Notes: generated from the sequence alone by a model not told the origin. Shown: positions 35,818 to 49,215, numbered from the stretch's first letter. The stretch: DNA of 64,000 bases from Tubulanus polymorphus (GCF_964204645.1 NC_134027.1:27144485-27208484), one strand, 5' to 3'. Translations and numbers: made by a program.

Positions 35818-38800
35818 ATGTCTCTGGATTTATATCAGAAAATTAAAGTTATCGGCAAAGGCAGTTACGGTCAGGTTTGGCTATCAAAACATCGAAAAGA
35901 TCGCAAACAGGTATGATATAATATCTCATCTAAAATATCCCATCTCAAATATATCATCTCAAATATCTCATCTCAAATATATTATCTCAAATATATCAAA
36001 TATCTCAGTAGCTCTCAGTGGAATAAAGCGTGATGTTGTTACATTCACTCTCAGTGCTGAATGACAAGTGGGTTAGAGTCCTGCTGGAAGCTGCTTACGG
36101 AGTCAGAGTGCTGGCGGGCGACACTGTGTGGTCTCGTCATGAGTTTAAACGAACAATGATCCACGAGGGTTATAGTCTCTGTCGGGGAAACCAACATCCC
36201 AACGACTTACAAACTAATATATCATTTATATAAAATCTTTCTACTTATTATATAAAATCTTTCTACTGTCGTATAATTAATTATTCTGTGTTTATAATTT
36301 TTAGTACGTGTTGAAAAAAATTGATTTACAAAATGCGTCTAAAAGAGAACGAAAAGCAGCCGAACAGGAAGTGAAATTATTATCGCGTTTAAAACATCCG
36401 AATATCGTCGCTTATAAAGATTCGTTCGAATGCGACGACGGTTATTTATATATCGCTATGGGTTACTGCGAGGGCGGAGATCTATATAACAGACTGAAAG
36501 AACAGAAAGGAGTTCCGTTAGAAGAGAGACAAGTTGTTGAATGGTTCGTTCAGATTGCTATGGCTTTACAAGTAAGTGTCTCGCTGTTACAGGTGGCGCT
36601 GTTACAGGTGGATCTTGATAAATTGGTCTAAAATATTAGGAATGGCTGAAAGACGCGAGTTCCCTTTTAATGTCGGTATACTGAAATCTGTAAAGGAGTA
36701 AATTTGAAATGACGCAATTTTCAAGAGGACCCCCAAACCCCCCTCCCCCCTTAGATCGACCAATGATGATTGCTTTAATGATTGATCTAGTCATAATTTC
36801 GATTGATTTTTCCAGTACATGCACGAACGCAATATCTTACATCGAGATCTGAAAACACAAAATATATTCCTGACTAAAAGTAAAATCATAAAAGTTGGAG
36901 ATTTAGGGATAGCGAGGTTTGTACCGTATTAATCAAGTATTAATTGACTCTTCGTTCGATGATTAACGATGTTGATTGTTTTGAATTCAGGGTTTTGGAA
37001 GGAACTAATGACATGGCTACGACATTAATTGGAACTCCATATTACATGAGCCCGGAATTATTTTCGAATAAACCTTATAATCACAAGGTATATCAGTATT
37101 AGCCGATAAAATCCTAACTTCGCATTAAACTAGTTTGTAATTTCGTCCAATTTGGTTTCTATTTACAGTCGGATGTTTGGGCGCTTGGATGCTGCGTTTA
37201 TGAAATGTCGACTTTAAAACATGCTTTCAACGCTAAAGATATGAATTCATTAGTTTACAAAATACTCAAGGGAAAAGTTAGTACTTCACGTCGCTCACTA
37301 TTTCTATTTCTATTTGAACAGAATTCTTGATAACTGGTTGATGAATGTTTCAGATGCCGTCGATGCCGAAACAGTACAGCCCCGAATTATTAGATCTCAT
37401 TAAAGCGATGTTAAATCAACATCCCGAGAAAAGACCAAGCGTTAATCGAATTCTTCGAGATAATTATATCAAACGAAATATCGCGATATTCTTAGAAGGA
37501 ACGAAAAGAAGGTACGATATTTATAATATACAATATTCATTTCATCGGATCAATATTCATCATCAAATGATAGGAATACATGGAACATGACACAATTAGT
37601 AGATCGATGATGGTGGCCTAGACAAAGCCATAAAGGCTGTACAGTCACTAGGACGTTCAGGCCCCTTGAGAAAAAAGTTGATAAGTAGAAATCATAATAA
37701 GCTGCTAATAATGGTAAGGAATTATAAATAATTAAGTGGAAAAAAAAAAGAAATATCTGCTGATATTTGAATAAATATTTTAGATACGAAATAAAGATTG
37801 ATTGATGTTTTATTTTGCAGCAGAAGAAGCAGTTCATCGAGCAGCGTCGCGAGCAGTCGACCGAATTCATCGTCCGGCCGACTCAGTTCAGGTCGACCTC
37901 CGACTGTTGACCGGTCGTCTGGACGACCTACGAGCGAATCGCGGAATCAGGAAGTGTCTCGATCGGAATCAGCGAAATCGGTGAATCGTGACAGTAGTAG
38001 TAATAATAACAATGATAGTAAAAATGGAGTAAAAGCAGTAGTTGTAGATCCGCAGCAGCAGCAGGTGCGGGCGATTATGACTCCGATTAAAGAAATGTCT
38101 GCTAAATCTGCAGCTGTTTCAAACGCCTCTAATGTTTCTAATGAAGCACCTAAACCACCACCTAGTCCTAAAGTTGAAACACCTCCCGCGAAGGTAAGCA
38201 TCGTTAATCATTTATTCCTGTGCGTTATTTCATTTTTCTATGTCACTGTTCATAAAGTTTGTACGCTATTTAGCACATTCACTGCCGCTATACGTGGTCC
38301 ACTACAAATTCTTCATTCCTTAAACAAAAACTGCTTTTAAAGCTGCTTGAAACTCCTTTAATTTCAGCAAAATGTCAGAAACCTCTTCAATTTTGAAGAT
38401 AAGCTATTTAGAAATGTTTGTAGTTGTACAGTAAACCTCATTCAGTTTAGTTGTGACCAGGATTTTTCTTCACCCAATTAGGCGTTTACCGTATTCTGCA
38501 ATCATTGGCACATTATTGGTCAATTTTGAATAGCATTTGAGTATGTAATAGCTCTTTTGCCAATTAAGAGATAACTCGTTGCCACTACTGGGAATAAATA
38601 GTGGCAATGAATGTTTTAAGCATTTTATAAGAAGCAAGTAAGAGCGTACATGTTTTATAAACCTTCCTCCCCTGATTTTCTCTTTGTTTTCCACGTGTGT
38701 TCGATGTTGTGATTTCTAGGTTAGTCCGTCCCCTATTCCCGCCAAAGCCGAACCTCGACGTAGAAGAAGAATCAAAGAATCCGACAGCGAATCGGTCGCT

Positions 38801-41800
38801 ACTTGTAGTTCAGAAGTAACGGAATCTGAGGAACCTTCATCGGCTCGTAGTTCAGCTTCTATATTTGATAATGTATTTATTTCACTGGTTTTATTCATAT
38901 TCACAGTATCATTCAAACGATTATTAGAAACAGAATTTATTAAGATGATTATTATAATTTCAGCCTAAACCGGTATCTAAACCGCGTCCACTACCTCCAC
39001 GGCCGTCCAGCGCCGGTAATTTAGGTCGAGATTCAGAGAAAACTCCCAGTGAAGGATCGACTAGTTCAGGGTCTGTAGCGAGTTCATGTTCTAAAGATGA
39101 AGTCAGTAAATCAATGGGAGATGTTCCAGAAACACCTAGAGTTAGTATCGCCTTATCAATTAACTCTTTAACTCAGATAGTTGTTACATGTTTGATGGGG
39201 GATTAATCCTAATCTTAACATTTGAATCCCAGTTATGCACCACACAATACTCCATCAGTGCAATTGTATATCGTCCACTCAACGCTGTACCTAGTGTTTG
39301 AATGTTGGGGGGGGGTAGAGAAACCTGTAAAAGGGCAGTTAACCTTAAGTCAAAATTCGATGAAACGATTCAGGCTCAATGAATTATTGATTATTTTTTA
39401 GAATCGACCGAATTCAGCGGCACGAGCTCGTAGACGTCAACGACTACAAACAGAAGGTGAAACTCCACGAACTCCATCTGCTGTTTCAGGTTTGTCTCAA
39501 AATCAACATCGATAACTTTAAAATTCTCTTCATCGGAATCGGAACTTAATAATTTCAATAGGAAATGAATGAATGAGTTAAAATGTACAGTGTTTATATT
39601 GATATTGTTGTTCAGGACGATCAACAGATCGAAAGTCACCGGTAAAAGTGACTTTCGATGAACCGGATTCAAGGTTTTTGAACGCCGGTGTAAATCGGCG
39701 TTCTGTTTCAGCTGAGGTATAAATATCGTACTGTACGTACTGTACATACTGTACATACTGTATTTACTGTACATAGATCTATTGTTTATATCTACTGTGA
39801 AACTCGTGCTGAAGTCTTCATAGTTGTGATGTCATTGTTTTAATGCCTTATCCAAATAATGAATAACACTTAGTTAATTGAATTGGAAACACGAATAGAG
39901 ATCAATTCAGCAACAGAGTTTCACGGTATATCTATATGTAGTTTATAGTCGCCCAGTTCTACCGCGGTAACTAGTTTAGGATTCACTTCAATTATTTCAA
40001 TCACTGTGGAACTGGAATCTGTACTTTGCTTAGATTATTTGGGGCCATTCATAAAGTACTTTATCCATTTGTAAAGAAGAGTAGCAAATTATCGACGCTG
40101 TCTTACAATGGATCAGTGTTCTGTGTATGCTTTATTAAAGGAGGCTGCATTCAATGTTCAGTGTTTGATATCGTGGCGCCTGAAGTAGCAAGGCTTTCGA
40201 TCCCCCAAAAAATAGAATAGAATGTAATCTTCTATTTTTTCTCATTAGCTCAATGTTTAATATTGATATCTTACGGTACTATGGTTTGGGCAGCAGATAC
40301 TTTATAAGGGGATGGCTGATATTCAAAGGGGTGGATGTGAAAATGATGGGGGTGGACTCTGCCCTTCTGAAACCTGTTGTGGAGAACACTAATGGATGAA
40401 TGTACTTTATGATTGACCCCTTTAATAACATCTTCAGCAGCAGTTATTTCTATCTATGTGTTTTGTAGTGTTGCATGTCAGTAGTTTTAAGTATTTATTT
40501 TCTCTCACTGAATATTACATGTTTAGGAGGTGAATGTAAAGAGCTCATTGTTAATAAACCGCGTGAGGTTGAAAAAAATGTAGTTACAAAATCTGAACCA
40601 GTAAAAATGAGACAGAAGGTAAATGAATGAAGCTCTTTTCACGTGAAACATGGCTGTGATATTTTCAATAACTTTTAATAGTTTTTTATGTAGTTAAACT
40701 TGAATGTAATTCGCACGCTTTATTTTACTTGTATTTGTAGGATAGAAACTTAATCGTGTTCTGATTTGCACATCTATCATCTCTAATTGTTTTTCATGAA
40801 TCTAAACTAAGATTTTGGAGTAAATTATTAGAATTTTCAAGATATATGAAAGTTATTTAAAGATTCCTATTTACTTCAATATTTCAACAAAATTAATATA
40901 TATTGTTCAATGACCAACATAGTTATGTGAAGTCTACATCATTTAATGACTACCATATCTAAAATTATGTGAAGTCTACATTATCTTATATCATAGATTT
41001 TAATATTTTCTCTTGAATTTATTATGAATTAATTTTTTTCTATGTGAATTTGTAGAGAAATCAGAGACATTCACCTATTAAACATCGACAGCCATCTATA
41101 CCGAGCTGTAGCAGCAGTAGTACTGAATCTGAGTCTGAAAACACTGACAAACAACAACCTGTCAATAAGTAAGTGATTATTGATTTTCTGCTGCTCTCAG
41201 ATTTTGTTGTTTCATTAATGTATCTAGAAGATTTCAGGACACATCTAAAATCCCTCCTATTCAGACACTCTGTTTGCTAGAGGAAGCACATTTGAACTAT
41301 TGTTAAAATGGATATCTGTGCTAGCTAGATAACATTCATCAGTGGCTGATCCATGAGTAGGTTAGGGAGTTCAAACCCACCCCTTTTTCGGCCGTGTGCC
41401 CTGCCAAAAATTGCTGATGGAAAAAGAACAAGTTTCATTGAGACTTTGACTGAAAATGTCGTCAGATTGCGTAAATGCATGCATGCTACATATTCACGTG
41501 GGACTGTTGCCCTTTTCATTCCGTTTTAAACTTCTGAGATTCGCCTTCACATTTACTCATTATTGTTGTGTTTCTTGTTTCTGTTTCCTCATTTTCACTT
41601 CTACTATTTGCACGCGTTTTCAGAAATAATAATAAAGTTTGTAATGATCCACAAAAACCTGATCAGCACCAACACCACCATAGGTACTGTCTGTGTTTAA
41701 TCATCTCTCGTCCTTTCGTTTTTTCTTTAACAGTTTTTGTGTTCGATGCTAAATCCTCAAACGATGATTTTATTCAATTGTAGGAAAGACAAAGAGATGA

Positions 41801-43104
41801 ATAATTTTATAACGTTATTAGACACGACATTACGATTGAATCGAGCTGAAGATAAATCAGACGACGATTCCGACGACGTAGTTATTCCGGCGAGCGCTCG
41901 GAAATCTATCGAATCGCGCAGAAATTCTGTTCCAGTAAATAGTGCGGCAGCTGGTGCTATGGGTAAGCCGTCATTTTGTTACAAATACTAGTTTGTTACT
42001 GGTTGGTTGGTCTGTTTTCCATGAGGCTGATTACCTCTGATTATCACATGCCCAAACTTTTCTTGCCACAGAGCTGATTGCCTCATCGCATGTTATCTTA
42101 TTACGGCTACCCATTTTTATTCTGACTGCACAACTTGTCTCTGATTTTGCCATGGAGCTGATTATCCCGCGCCCCAAATTCCTGCTTGCCACAGAGCTGA
42201 TTGTCTCATCACATGTTATCTCATTACGGCAACCGATTGTCACTCCGACTGCACCGGAATTCCCTTTCTGCCTCGAAGAAATCTAATTGCTCTCGCGAGA
42301 TCCGAGACCAGCATGCAGTCTACTGTTCATGTATTTATCATGTAGTTATTGATATTTCAGGAGTTACTATGGGTGCAACAGGTAGATTAATGGAACGAAT
42401 AGGTGTCCTTAGAAAGTAAGTAAACAGTTTGAAGGGATTTCGGGAGGTTGAATCATCGATTCCGATACTCAATGAATTGTATATTGTTTATAGAGATTGT
42501 ATAAGAGGTCTCGGTGTTGAGAGACTAAAAAGAGCGTACGATATACTGGATAATATTGACGGGGATGAACTGGAGGTAAATAGAAATAACTAATAAGATA
42601 AAAACCCATTATCTACAGATTAAAAGAATTTAAAAACAATCTAAAATATATATGAGACACGACGTTTCCATCTCACCCTAGAGATCATCGTCAGGTGTGA
42701 CGATGATCTCTAGGGTGATGATGATGATCACACCTGACGATGATCTCTAGGATTAGATCGAAACGTCGTGTCTTATATATATATTTTAGATTTAATAAAT
42801 AAATTCTTGGTTTTTAAATTCTTTTAATCTGTAGATAATGGGTTTTTATCTTATTATCCGTTCACCACGTTTGAGTGTGGTTATCGTTCTAGAAATAACT
42901 AATTATCTATTTTATCATTTCTATGACTTTCGACACTGACTTCGTTCAAAGATTCATACGTTCATTTTCAGTAATCTGTTTTTTCGATTATTGTATTTCC
43001 AGCCCCATTTGTTGGCACTTCTTGGACAGGAATATTTTGATGAATACGCAGGGAAGATCTGGCAGTTGAAATTCTGCGAAGAAGCAGCTTTTGGCAGAAA
43101 ATGA
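35818..43104 (+). CDS. NEK4: NIMA-related kinase 4
   Basis: Exons: 35818-35910, 36305-36571, 36816-36916, 36991-37087, 37169-37276, 37354-37511, 37821-38193, 38720-38872, 38964-39140, 39402-39489, 39616-39716, 40527-40618, 41056-41168, 41624-41683, 41784-41962, 42361-42415, 42494-42575, 43003-43104. The kinase domain (residues ~6-260) has GKGSYGQV, catalytic lysine in [17 protein letters not shown]-type GDLGIAR, and [12 protein letters not shown] in the activation segment. [13 protein letters not shown] and PYIKR-like DNYIKRNI favour NEK4 over NEK1 or NEK3. The middle is Ser/Pro-rich and disordered. The C-terminus keeps the NEK4 block: [21 protein letters not shown], then [18 protein letters not shown] and [14 protein letters not shown]. 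Omitting exon 40527-40618 gives about 768 residues (human 841). Exons 39616-39716 and 40527-40618 are frame-incompatible as drawn, and the 60-bp exon 41624-41683 is optional. NEK4 is tied to microtubules, cilia and DNA-damage response in vertebrates. Confidence 0.94.
39717..40526. other. NEK4 intron between the two frame-incompatible exons
   Basis: AT-rich. It contains a short GTACTGTACATACTGTACAT-type repeat near 39728-39772 and fragments of the dispersed repeats around 39840-39900 and 40000-40020. An open frame at 40026-40220 has no similarity I recognise. I looked for a microexon that would reconcile the flanking phases and did not find a convincing one. Confidence 0.5.
42063..42254. repeat. 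Direct repeat of ~70 bp in a NEK4 intron
   Basis: Copies at 42063-42132 and 42184-42254 share CTTGCCACAGAGCTGATTG, CATGTTATCT and ATTACGGC. Related words (AGTTGATTGCCTC, CAGTCTACTGT) recur after the gene near 43180-43335, so this is a dispersed family. Confidence 0.75.
42595..42889. repeat. Foldback retro-insertion-like element in the last NEK4 intron
   Basis: The element is nearly palindromic: AAGATAAAAACCCATTATC at the left is complemented by GATAATGGGTTTTTATCTT at the right, and the centre contains GATCATCGTCAGGTGTGA and its reverse. TAGAAATAACTAAT occurs perfectly on both sides (42581-42594 and 42890-42903), which is a 14-bp target-site duplication. Confidence 0.85.
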
Positions 43105-44017
43105 AAAACGATGTTTTAGAACCTGTAAAAACGAACGTATCTGATATTTTAGGTTATAGTAGACTGTGTCAGCCTCAGAGTTGATTGCCTCGGGTTATCA
43201 TGTGCCCCATCAGACAATATTATTACGAATTCATTCTTCAAATTCACTTGATAAAGGAATGCTCCGGAATTCGTGGACCTCAGATTGAGAATTTATCAGT
43301 CCTGTGAGATTTGAGGCAAGCGCAGCAGTCTACTGTATGATAAAACTTGTACTTAAACTAGCAACATTCATTCATTCATTCATGAGATAGTTCCAGCATC
43401 TGATTTCTTCATTCAATGAGTTTACGGTGTTGGTTGAATCGAAGGTCGAGATGTTGAATATTTTGTAAATTATGTAAATTGTAAATACCATTATAATATA
43501 GTCTGTTGTAGAATAAGTGTATTTAGTGTGCTATTTCCATATAGAAATTTAGTCAATGTTGTTTATATAAGAAATATTTATTATTTATTCAAAAATCTAA
43601 TGACTATTTATGATATATAAGTATATACATTGATGATAGGATCCATCCATTCTACTGAGAATCCATGTTTCACGCTGATTTATTTAATATTCACCCTATA
43701 GCACAGTAAAGGTACTGATTATTTCTGTAATGTTTATTTTATCACCGTCCAAATAATTCACATTCCATCCACAAATTAGTGAAGCACAGATTCTATAAAT
43801 CATTCCCTTATCTAATAGCAGTATTAACTGTTTAAATGAAATGTAGTTTCTATGAGCTACAGAACTGTAGAAAAAAATATACATCGTTTTTACAAACATT
43901 TTCTCAAGAATTTTTACTCATTTTGTTATGAATATTTGTGAAGTATTGTTTTTGTCTTGTTTTTTTGCTGGCAGCAGAAAACATTTATTGTTCTAATTGT
44001 AGAGATATGTCAATAAT

Positions 44018-44023
44018 AATAAA
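44018..44023 (+). terminator. Candidate polyadenylation signal of NEK4
   Basis: AATAAA about 915 bp after the stop codon. It follows AT-rich sequence typical of a 3' UTR. Nearer weak variants exist, so the choice is uncertain. Confidence 0.3.
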
Positions 44024-44502
44024 ATCGTTGACTCATTATGTGTAGATCAATGCGTTGTTTTAGTTTTAAATGTTGACCAAGGTTCAGTTTCGGCACCAAC
44101 AACTTATACTTAAAGCAGTTAAGTTTGAATTTGTTTTCCACATTGAAAAAATGAAGTAGCCAAATTACCGATTAGAACGAAAATTAGAGTTAAACTTTTT
44201 TGAGTGAAACCGGACCTGGTTGGTGATAGGAGGAATAGTTCTACCGTGTGACACGGAGAAACAATTTTCCGTAATTCAGTAATCTTGAAGATGACTTAAG
44301 GATATAAAGCCGAAGACGTTGTAATATAATGGACTTCAAGCTCAAGGGAATCCTATTTCTTTTGCATTGTGAGATTTTATAGAAATTTCGCTTCCCTGAC
44401 ATTGTCGTCTGCAGCTAGAGCCGAGTCTGTTAGATGATAACGACTGTAGTACAATCACTGACCCTAAAACGCAGGCTGCTGCAGTCGCAGGGACTCGTCA
44501 CG

Positions 44503-44630
44503 ATTGATAATATATGGGACCAATGATCGAGATACCAGTATCCCTACAACTACATAATAATTTGTTCATATACATGGATTGGGGGCTGGTCGTTGATACT
44601 GGTTTTATCTGTTCACTATTAATTGTGACT
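44503..44630. repeat. Small relative of the CTSA-intron foldback element
   Basis: ATACCAGTATCCCTAC at the left and GTTGATACTGGTTTTAT at the right repeat the words that flank the 20-bp minisatellite at 1788-2166, in the same inverted arrangement but without the tandem expansion. Confidence 0.6.
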
Positions 44631-44678
44631 GTGGATGCTGTTGTGGTTATGAACACGTTGGAATTATCTCAAGAGAAA

Positions 44679-45110
44679 TCTTTCTCTGTTACTGGGGTGT
44701 GTAGTTAGTTACCTAATCGTTGGTGGTAAGCTTTTTATAATCGGATGGGCTTATACCAACCGATGTGGTTTGTGAAAATATCCGATCGTGAAACTAAACC
44801 ACGGACAGGACTATGGGGTGTGTATTTGCGTGGTCCAATACGTAGGCATCCTTCGGGTAGGGGTAGAAATTGGCCAGTTCACTGGAGAGAATGTATTGAA
44901 GGTCTTGCGTACGTCCTTCATAGCTCAATCTTTAGAATTCTTTAATCTTGAGAAGTAATAGAGAAATCTTTCTCTATTACTGGGGGTGTAGTTGTGTGGT
45001 CCAATACGTAGGCATCCTTGGGGTAGGGGTAGAAATTGGCCACTTAACCGGAACATCTAAGGTGCAGAATGTATTGAAGGTCTTGCGTACGTCCTTCATT
45101 GTGTGACCAA
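44679..45110. repeat. Direct duplication of ~110 bp with a shorter repeated leader
   Basis: Copies at about 44831-44926 and 44995-45110 share TGGTCCAATACGTAGGCATC, GGTAGGGGTAGAAATTGGCC and GGTCTTGCGTACGTCCTTCA. A shorter word, GAGAAATCTTTCTCT, precedes both at 44680 and 44960. Confidence 0.85.
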
Positions 45111-45944
45111 TGTACCAATGTACCACCACCCTGGACGTGTCTGAACTGCGGGTACTGTGTGTCATCATTTGCTGTGTTTTCGATCATTTCTCTTGACTAG
45201 ATAATTGATATAAGAGATTTAACTAATTACCATATCATTAACTGTACGTAGAATAAGATATTCGACTGGTTCAAGCAAACACACGTCTTATATTGACTAT
45301 AATTGATGGAATGAAACAGAGCGGAAACTGGGGGGAAATAGCGACGACCGGTCACCTCAAAACTAAGTCTAAACAGCCGTAAAATTCCCAATTGAAACGG
45401 CCTGGGAAACTGGCGGTAATACCAGTCTCAACGGATTACCGATATTCAAATCCGTCTGAAAACTCGCGAGAAAGTGTGCCTCTGAAATTTTAATTTATTC
45501 AGATACACAATCGAGCAGTCGTCTGTCCTGTCGCACGACGCGACGGATTTGCACAAAATTATACAAATTATATACTTTTTAGTCGCCCGGCACGAGTCTT
45601 CCCAGTAACTGGTATATCTGGTATATTGTTGAGGTCGTGTTCTTCTGATTGAGTTTATAATGAATTCTTGTCTTCATAGTCAATTATTAACTGCTGAATT
45701 AAACTGGTTTAATCTGTACACATATCGGGAATAAAGTTCGAACTCCGAATCAACTGTTAAACGGTAATTGTTATTTGGCACTTGAATATCTTCGATAATC
45801 AGCTTTAATTCCAAAATAATACCAAAAGGCATTTTTTGCGAAAATAGAACCACCGACAGAATCAAAATAGAATTAGACATTCAGGTGTCATAGAAAAACC
45901 TATAAGTCAACCCTAAGCATCGATGGCCCATAGTTAAACCCTAA

Positions 45945-46005
45945 ACCTAGACTCGAACCCAGGACATCAACATTCACAGCCTGCGTGTTGTAACCAGTGC
46001 TGTGT
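45945..46005 (-). repeat. tRNA-derived SINE-like sequence
   Basis: On the minus strand, TGGTTACAACACGCAGG resembles an RNA polymerase III A box and GGTTCGAGTCT a B box, about 20 bp apart as in tRNA genes. The cloverleaf is not complete, so a tRNA-derived SINE head is more likely than a functional tRNA. Confidence 0.5.
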
Positions 46006-47029
46006 AATATTAACTCGGGTATGCATCGATATAGATGAACTTCAAATAAAATCAGGATTTGAAATGATGTGTGTGAAACTGATTATTTTTTTGTCCTTTG
46101 CTTGGAAAAATTATCACATTTTTGGAGCAATAAATTTAAATCTGAATCTGCTAAATATTGCACCACTGTACTGTAATGGTTGACGAGGTTTGGAGGTTTC
46201 AAGTGTTGTATGAGACCAGTGATGACCAGTGATGACCAGTCAGAGGAGAGACCTCTCTGAAAGTAACAGTTTAACACGAGGCTTACTATAAACAGAAATA
46301 ACCAAACAATCGTTCGTCACAAAACTGAATCTTTGATGGAATGAATTGTTTATTATGTATAAATTTACGAGGATTTAAAATTGTACAAATTTTTGAGCAA
46401 TGCGCGCATGAAATATTCGAACTTGTCTTAGACTTTGTCAACACTTGAAGATAGCTGAAACGATAGAAACAATTGATTACAATAAACAACAGTAGGAATT
46501 CTAGATTCAAGCATCAAGTTCTAAATGCAATACAATATGTATATATCTTTAAATTAAGTCGAGTGAAATTAATGATTTCTTTCCTTTGGAATCATATTAG
46601 ACCAATCGAATCAGCGGTAAAATATTTACAGTCCTCTTTACGAGAAGATTCGTAGAGAAGCCGTGTTCATCTGAGTTGCTGATAAAATTGCTATGCACTT
46701 GTAGATAGATTTTAGTAGTTGCATATATTTCGTAATAGAATGTTTCAACGAATATTCGCAGTGTTGATTTTGTCACGTCTCTGTCTGGGTGGTGGTTGGT
46801 TCGAGGAGGACGAGGTGAAAGGATGATGTTATCAGGATGTTGCAGACACGATACGCATCACTGAATGTGATACAATATTGTTGGATGCTGCGCTGCTGCT
46901 GATAACAAACAGGTTTTATCTCATCTCAAATTTTTACTACGTGAGATTATATCAATTCTATATCGATATCGTATCATGAATTCTGTATCGATATGATTGA
47001 ATCCAAGACGCATAGAACAATAAATTATA

Positions 47030-48900
47030 AAATTCCCAATTTGAGAATAAACGGAGTCCGAACATTTTTCCTGAGCTAACATTTATTCGACGTTTTGACT
47101 TTTATCCGAATATTCATCTTCAGGAAAACATTTACCATAGTCGAATGAATTATCAGCTCAAGGAAAATTAGTGCGCGATTCTGTATTATCTTTACGACAG
47201 AGTTTCATCAATGGTTTGATAGAACAATAGATATCATTAGATTTTACATTAAAAGAAGTATTTTGAATGCGATCTAAAATATGACGACCAGGTTTGAAAC
47301 AAATATTCGTATTCGATTCAGTATAAAATCTGAATTTATTGAAGATATACGAAGATAACATGCTGATAATCAGTTTTAATCATCGCCCTTGTTACCGATT
47401 CATAAGTTCAGTGGATTATATGAATAAAGACGATTGTTTTGATTCAGTGATTCAGTATTTTTTGTTTATTTATTATGAGTCACTGGAGACCAACGTCTTG
47501 AGATATTATCAGTTTCGTTACTAAGAAACAACCGCATAAATTATGTGAGTCATGAAAGCTATTTGACACGCCTCCTACGCGTATATCGATATATCTATGA
47601 ATGAATATGTTTATTTGTTTACTGTTTACAAAATATAAAATTACGCAATAATAACGAAAACATTATTTTAAATCTGAAAATGTTTCCTTGAGCTAGCGTA
47701 GTTTATTCAACGTTTCGACTATATTCTAATAGTTATCTTCAGGAATACTGAGTTTTTATCAATGGTTATATATTCTTAATGTATTTCTGCTAATGTTGAT
47801 ATTGAGGGAAATTAAAAATGACACCTGTCTATAGTTTTAGCTCTTTGTTGAATAAATCGCTCTGGATCCAGTTCCAAATATCATGGTTGAGTTTGAGTTA
47901 AAATTACTTTATTTCCTATATGTTGCATTACCTAGTCGCATTGCACCTGATGATGGCTGTTAGCCGAAACATTGTGGTTTCATTTCATAAAATTTAATCG
48001 GATAGAAAACTTTATCGCGAGATTTCTCTTTTCATTTATCTACCGTTAACGCGGATTAGAATGTTTTATTCGACAACTCTTTCATTTCTATAGACTTGAC
48101 TTTCACAGAACACATCAACTGACTTTGCAAAAAGGTCCACAACTGTAGAAATCAAGCGTGGGAAATTGTTTAAACTATAAATTCAATTAAACACTTGTCA
48201 TATCTAACAAGAGGATGCGTTATTGATACATTTTTGTCCCTAAGATATATAAACATATAATTATGGTTTCATATTGGCACAGCTTGCTTTTATAATCATA
48301 CCGCTAACATTTTACAATTTTTCGACACAAAAGGTTTGACTTTTTTTACGGTTAGTTTTAAAGAACGATGTGAAACTACATATAGAATGTTTTCTGACCA
48401 CGTGCGCCGCTATTTATCTCTTATATACCCGTTAAAGCACGTGTTTGATTTGCGGTGGATTGTGTGAGAAAATATCGAACAGAAGTCGTAACATAACGTC
48501 GTTTTTTCATTGAAGACTTTTTGACATCGTGTTATTTTCAAAGCGCTGTGAATGTCTCGAATATAGTAAGCCACCAACCTGTTCTCTATAGAGAGATTGT
48601 GTTATAACAATTCAGAAAAATCAAATATCATCAGATAAAGACCGAAAATGGGTTTAGAATGTGTCTGACACGCGCTCCGTGATAACGCGCGTTCATTCTA
48701 TATATTAACTCTCAAGTTTTTATAGTTTATTTGAAAAATCGAAACTAAATACAGACGGCCACATATTCGATCATTATGAAATAAAATCTCACACTCAGTA
48801 TAAAAACAATAGAGTCCAAAATGTTGCCTTGAGCTTGAAATTAATTCAACGTTTCGACTGTAATATCTATCCTCAGGAATGCTGAATTCTATTTTGAACT
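47030..48900. repeat. Cluster of dispersed repeats with the CGTTTCGACT motif
   Basis: At least three copies (about 47040-47130, 47680-47760, 48780-48895) share an order of words: AGTCCGAA or AGTCCAAA, CCTTGAGCT or CCTGAGCTA, TTTATTC, CGTTTCGACT, then CTTCAGGAA. Others are near 52200-52285, 52665-52735 and 53630-53705. Between them lies unremarkable AT-rich DNA. Confidence 0.75.
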
Positions 48901-49137
48901 ATATTTTTCTGAATTCTTATCATTTTTTCTAGTGTGAAACTCTATATCATTGTCACAATGTTTCATTAATTCTTGTCCAATCTTATATAAGAAAAAGTCA
49001 AATAGATTTCCAACCAATCTATGATTTTTATTTGATAATTTCATTCATTTGATTTCAGATTAGGAACGTATGGATAACCGAGAGAAAGCCTACAATAGAT
49101 TCAGCCGAAAATGAAGAAAAGTCCAATCGTAAATTGA

Positions 49138-49215
49138 TGCATATTTGAGAAACATTTCGGCTAAATACTAAATAATTAGCCATCATCAGGCGTAATTACT
49201 ATTTAGCCGAAACGT
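49138..49215. repeat. Short palindromic element with the TTTCGGCTAA motif
   Basis: GAAACATTTCGGCTAAATA at the left and TATTTAGCCGAAACGT at the right are inverted complements around CCATCATCAGG. A half copy (CTGATGATGGCTGTTAGCCG) is near 47950. Confidence 0.75.
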
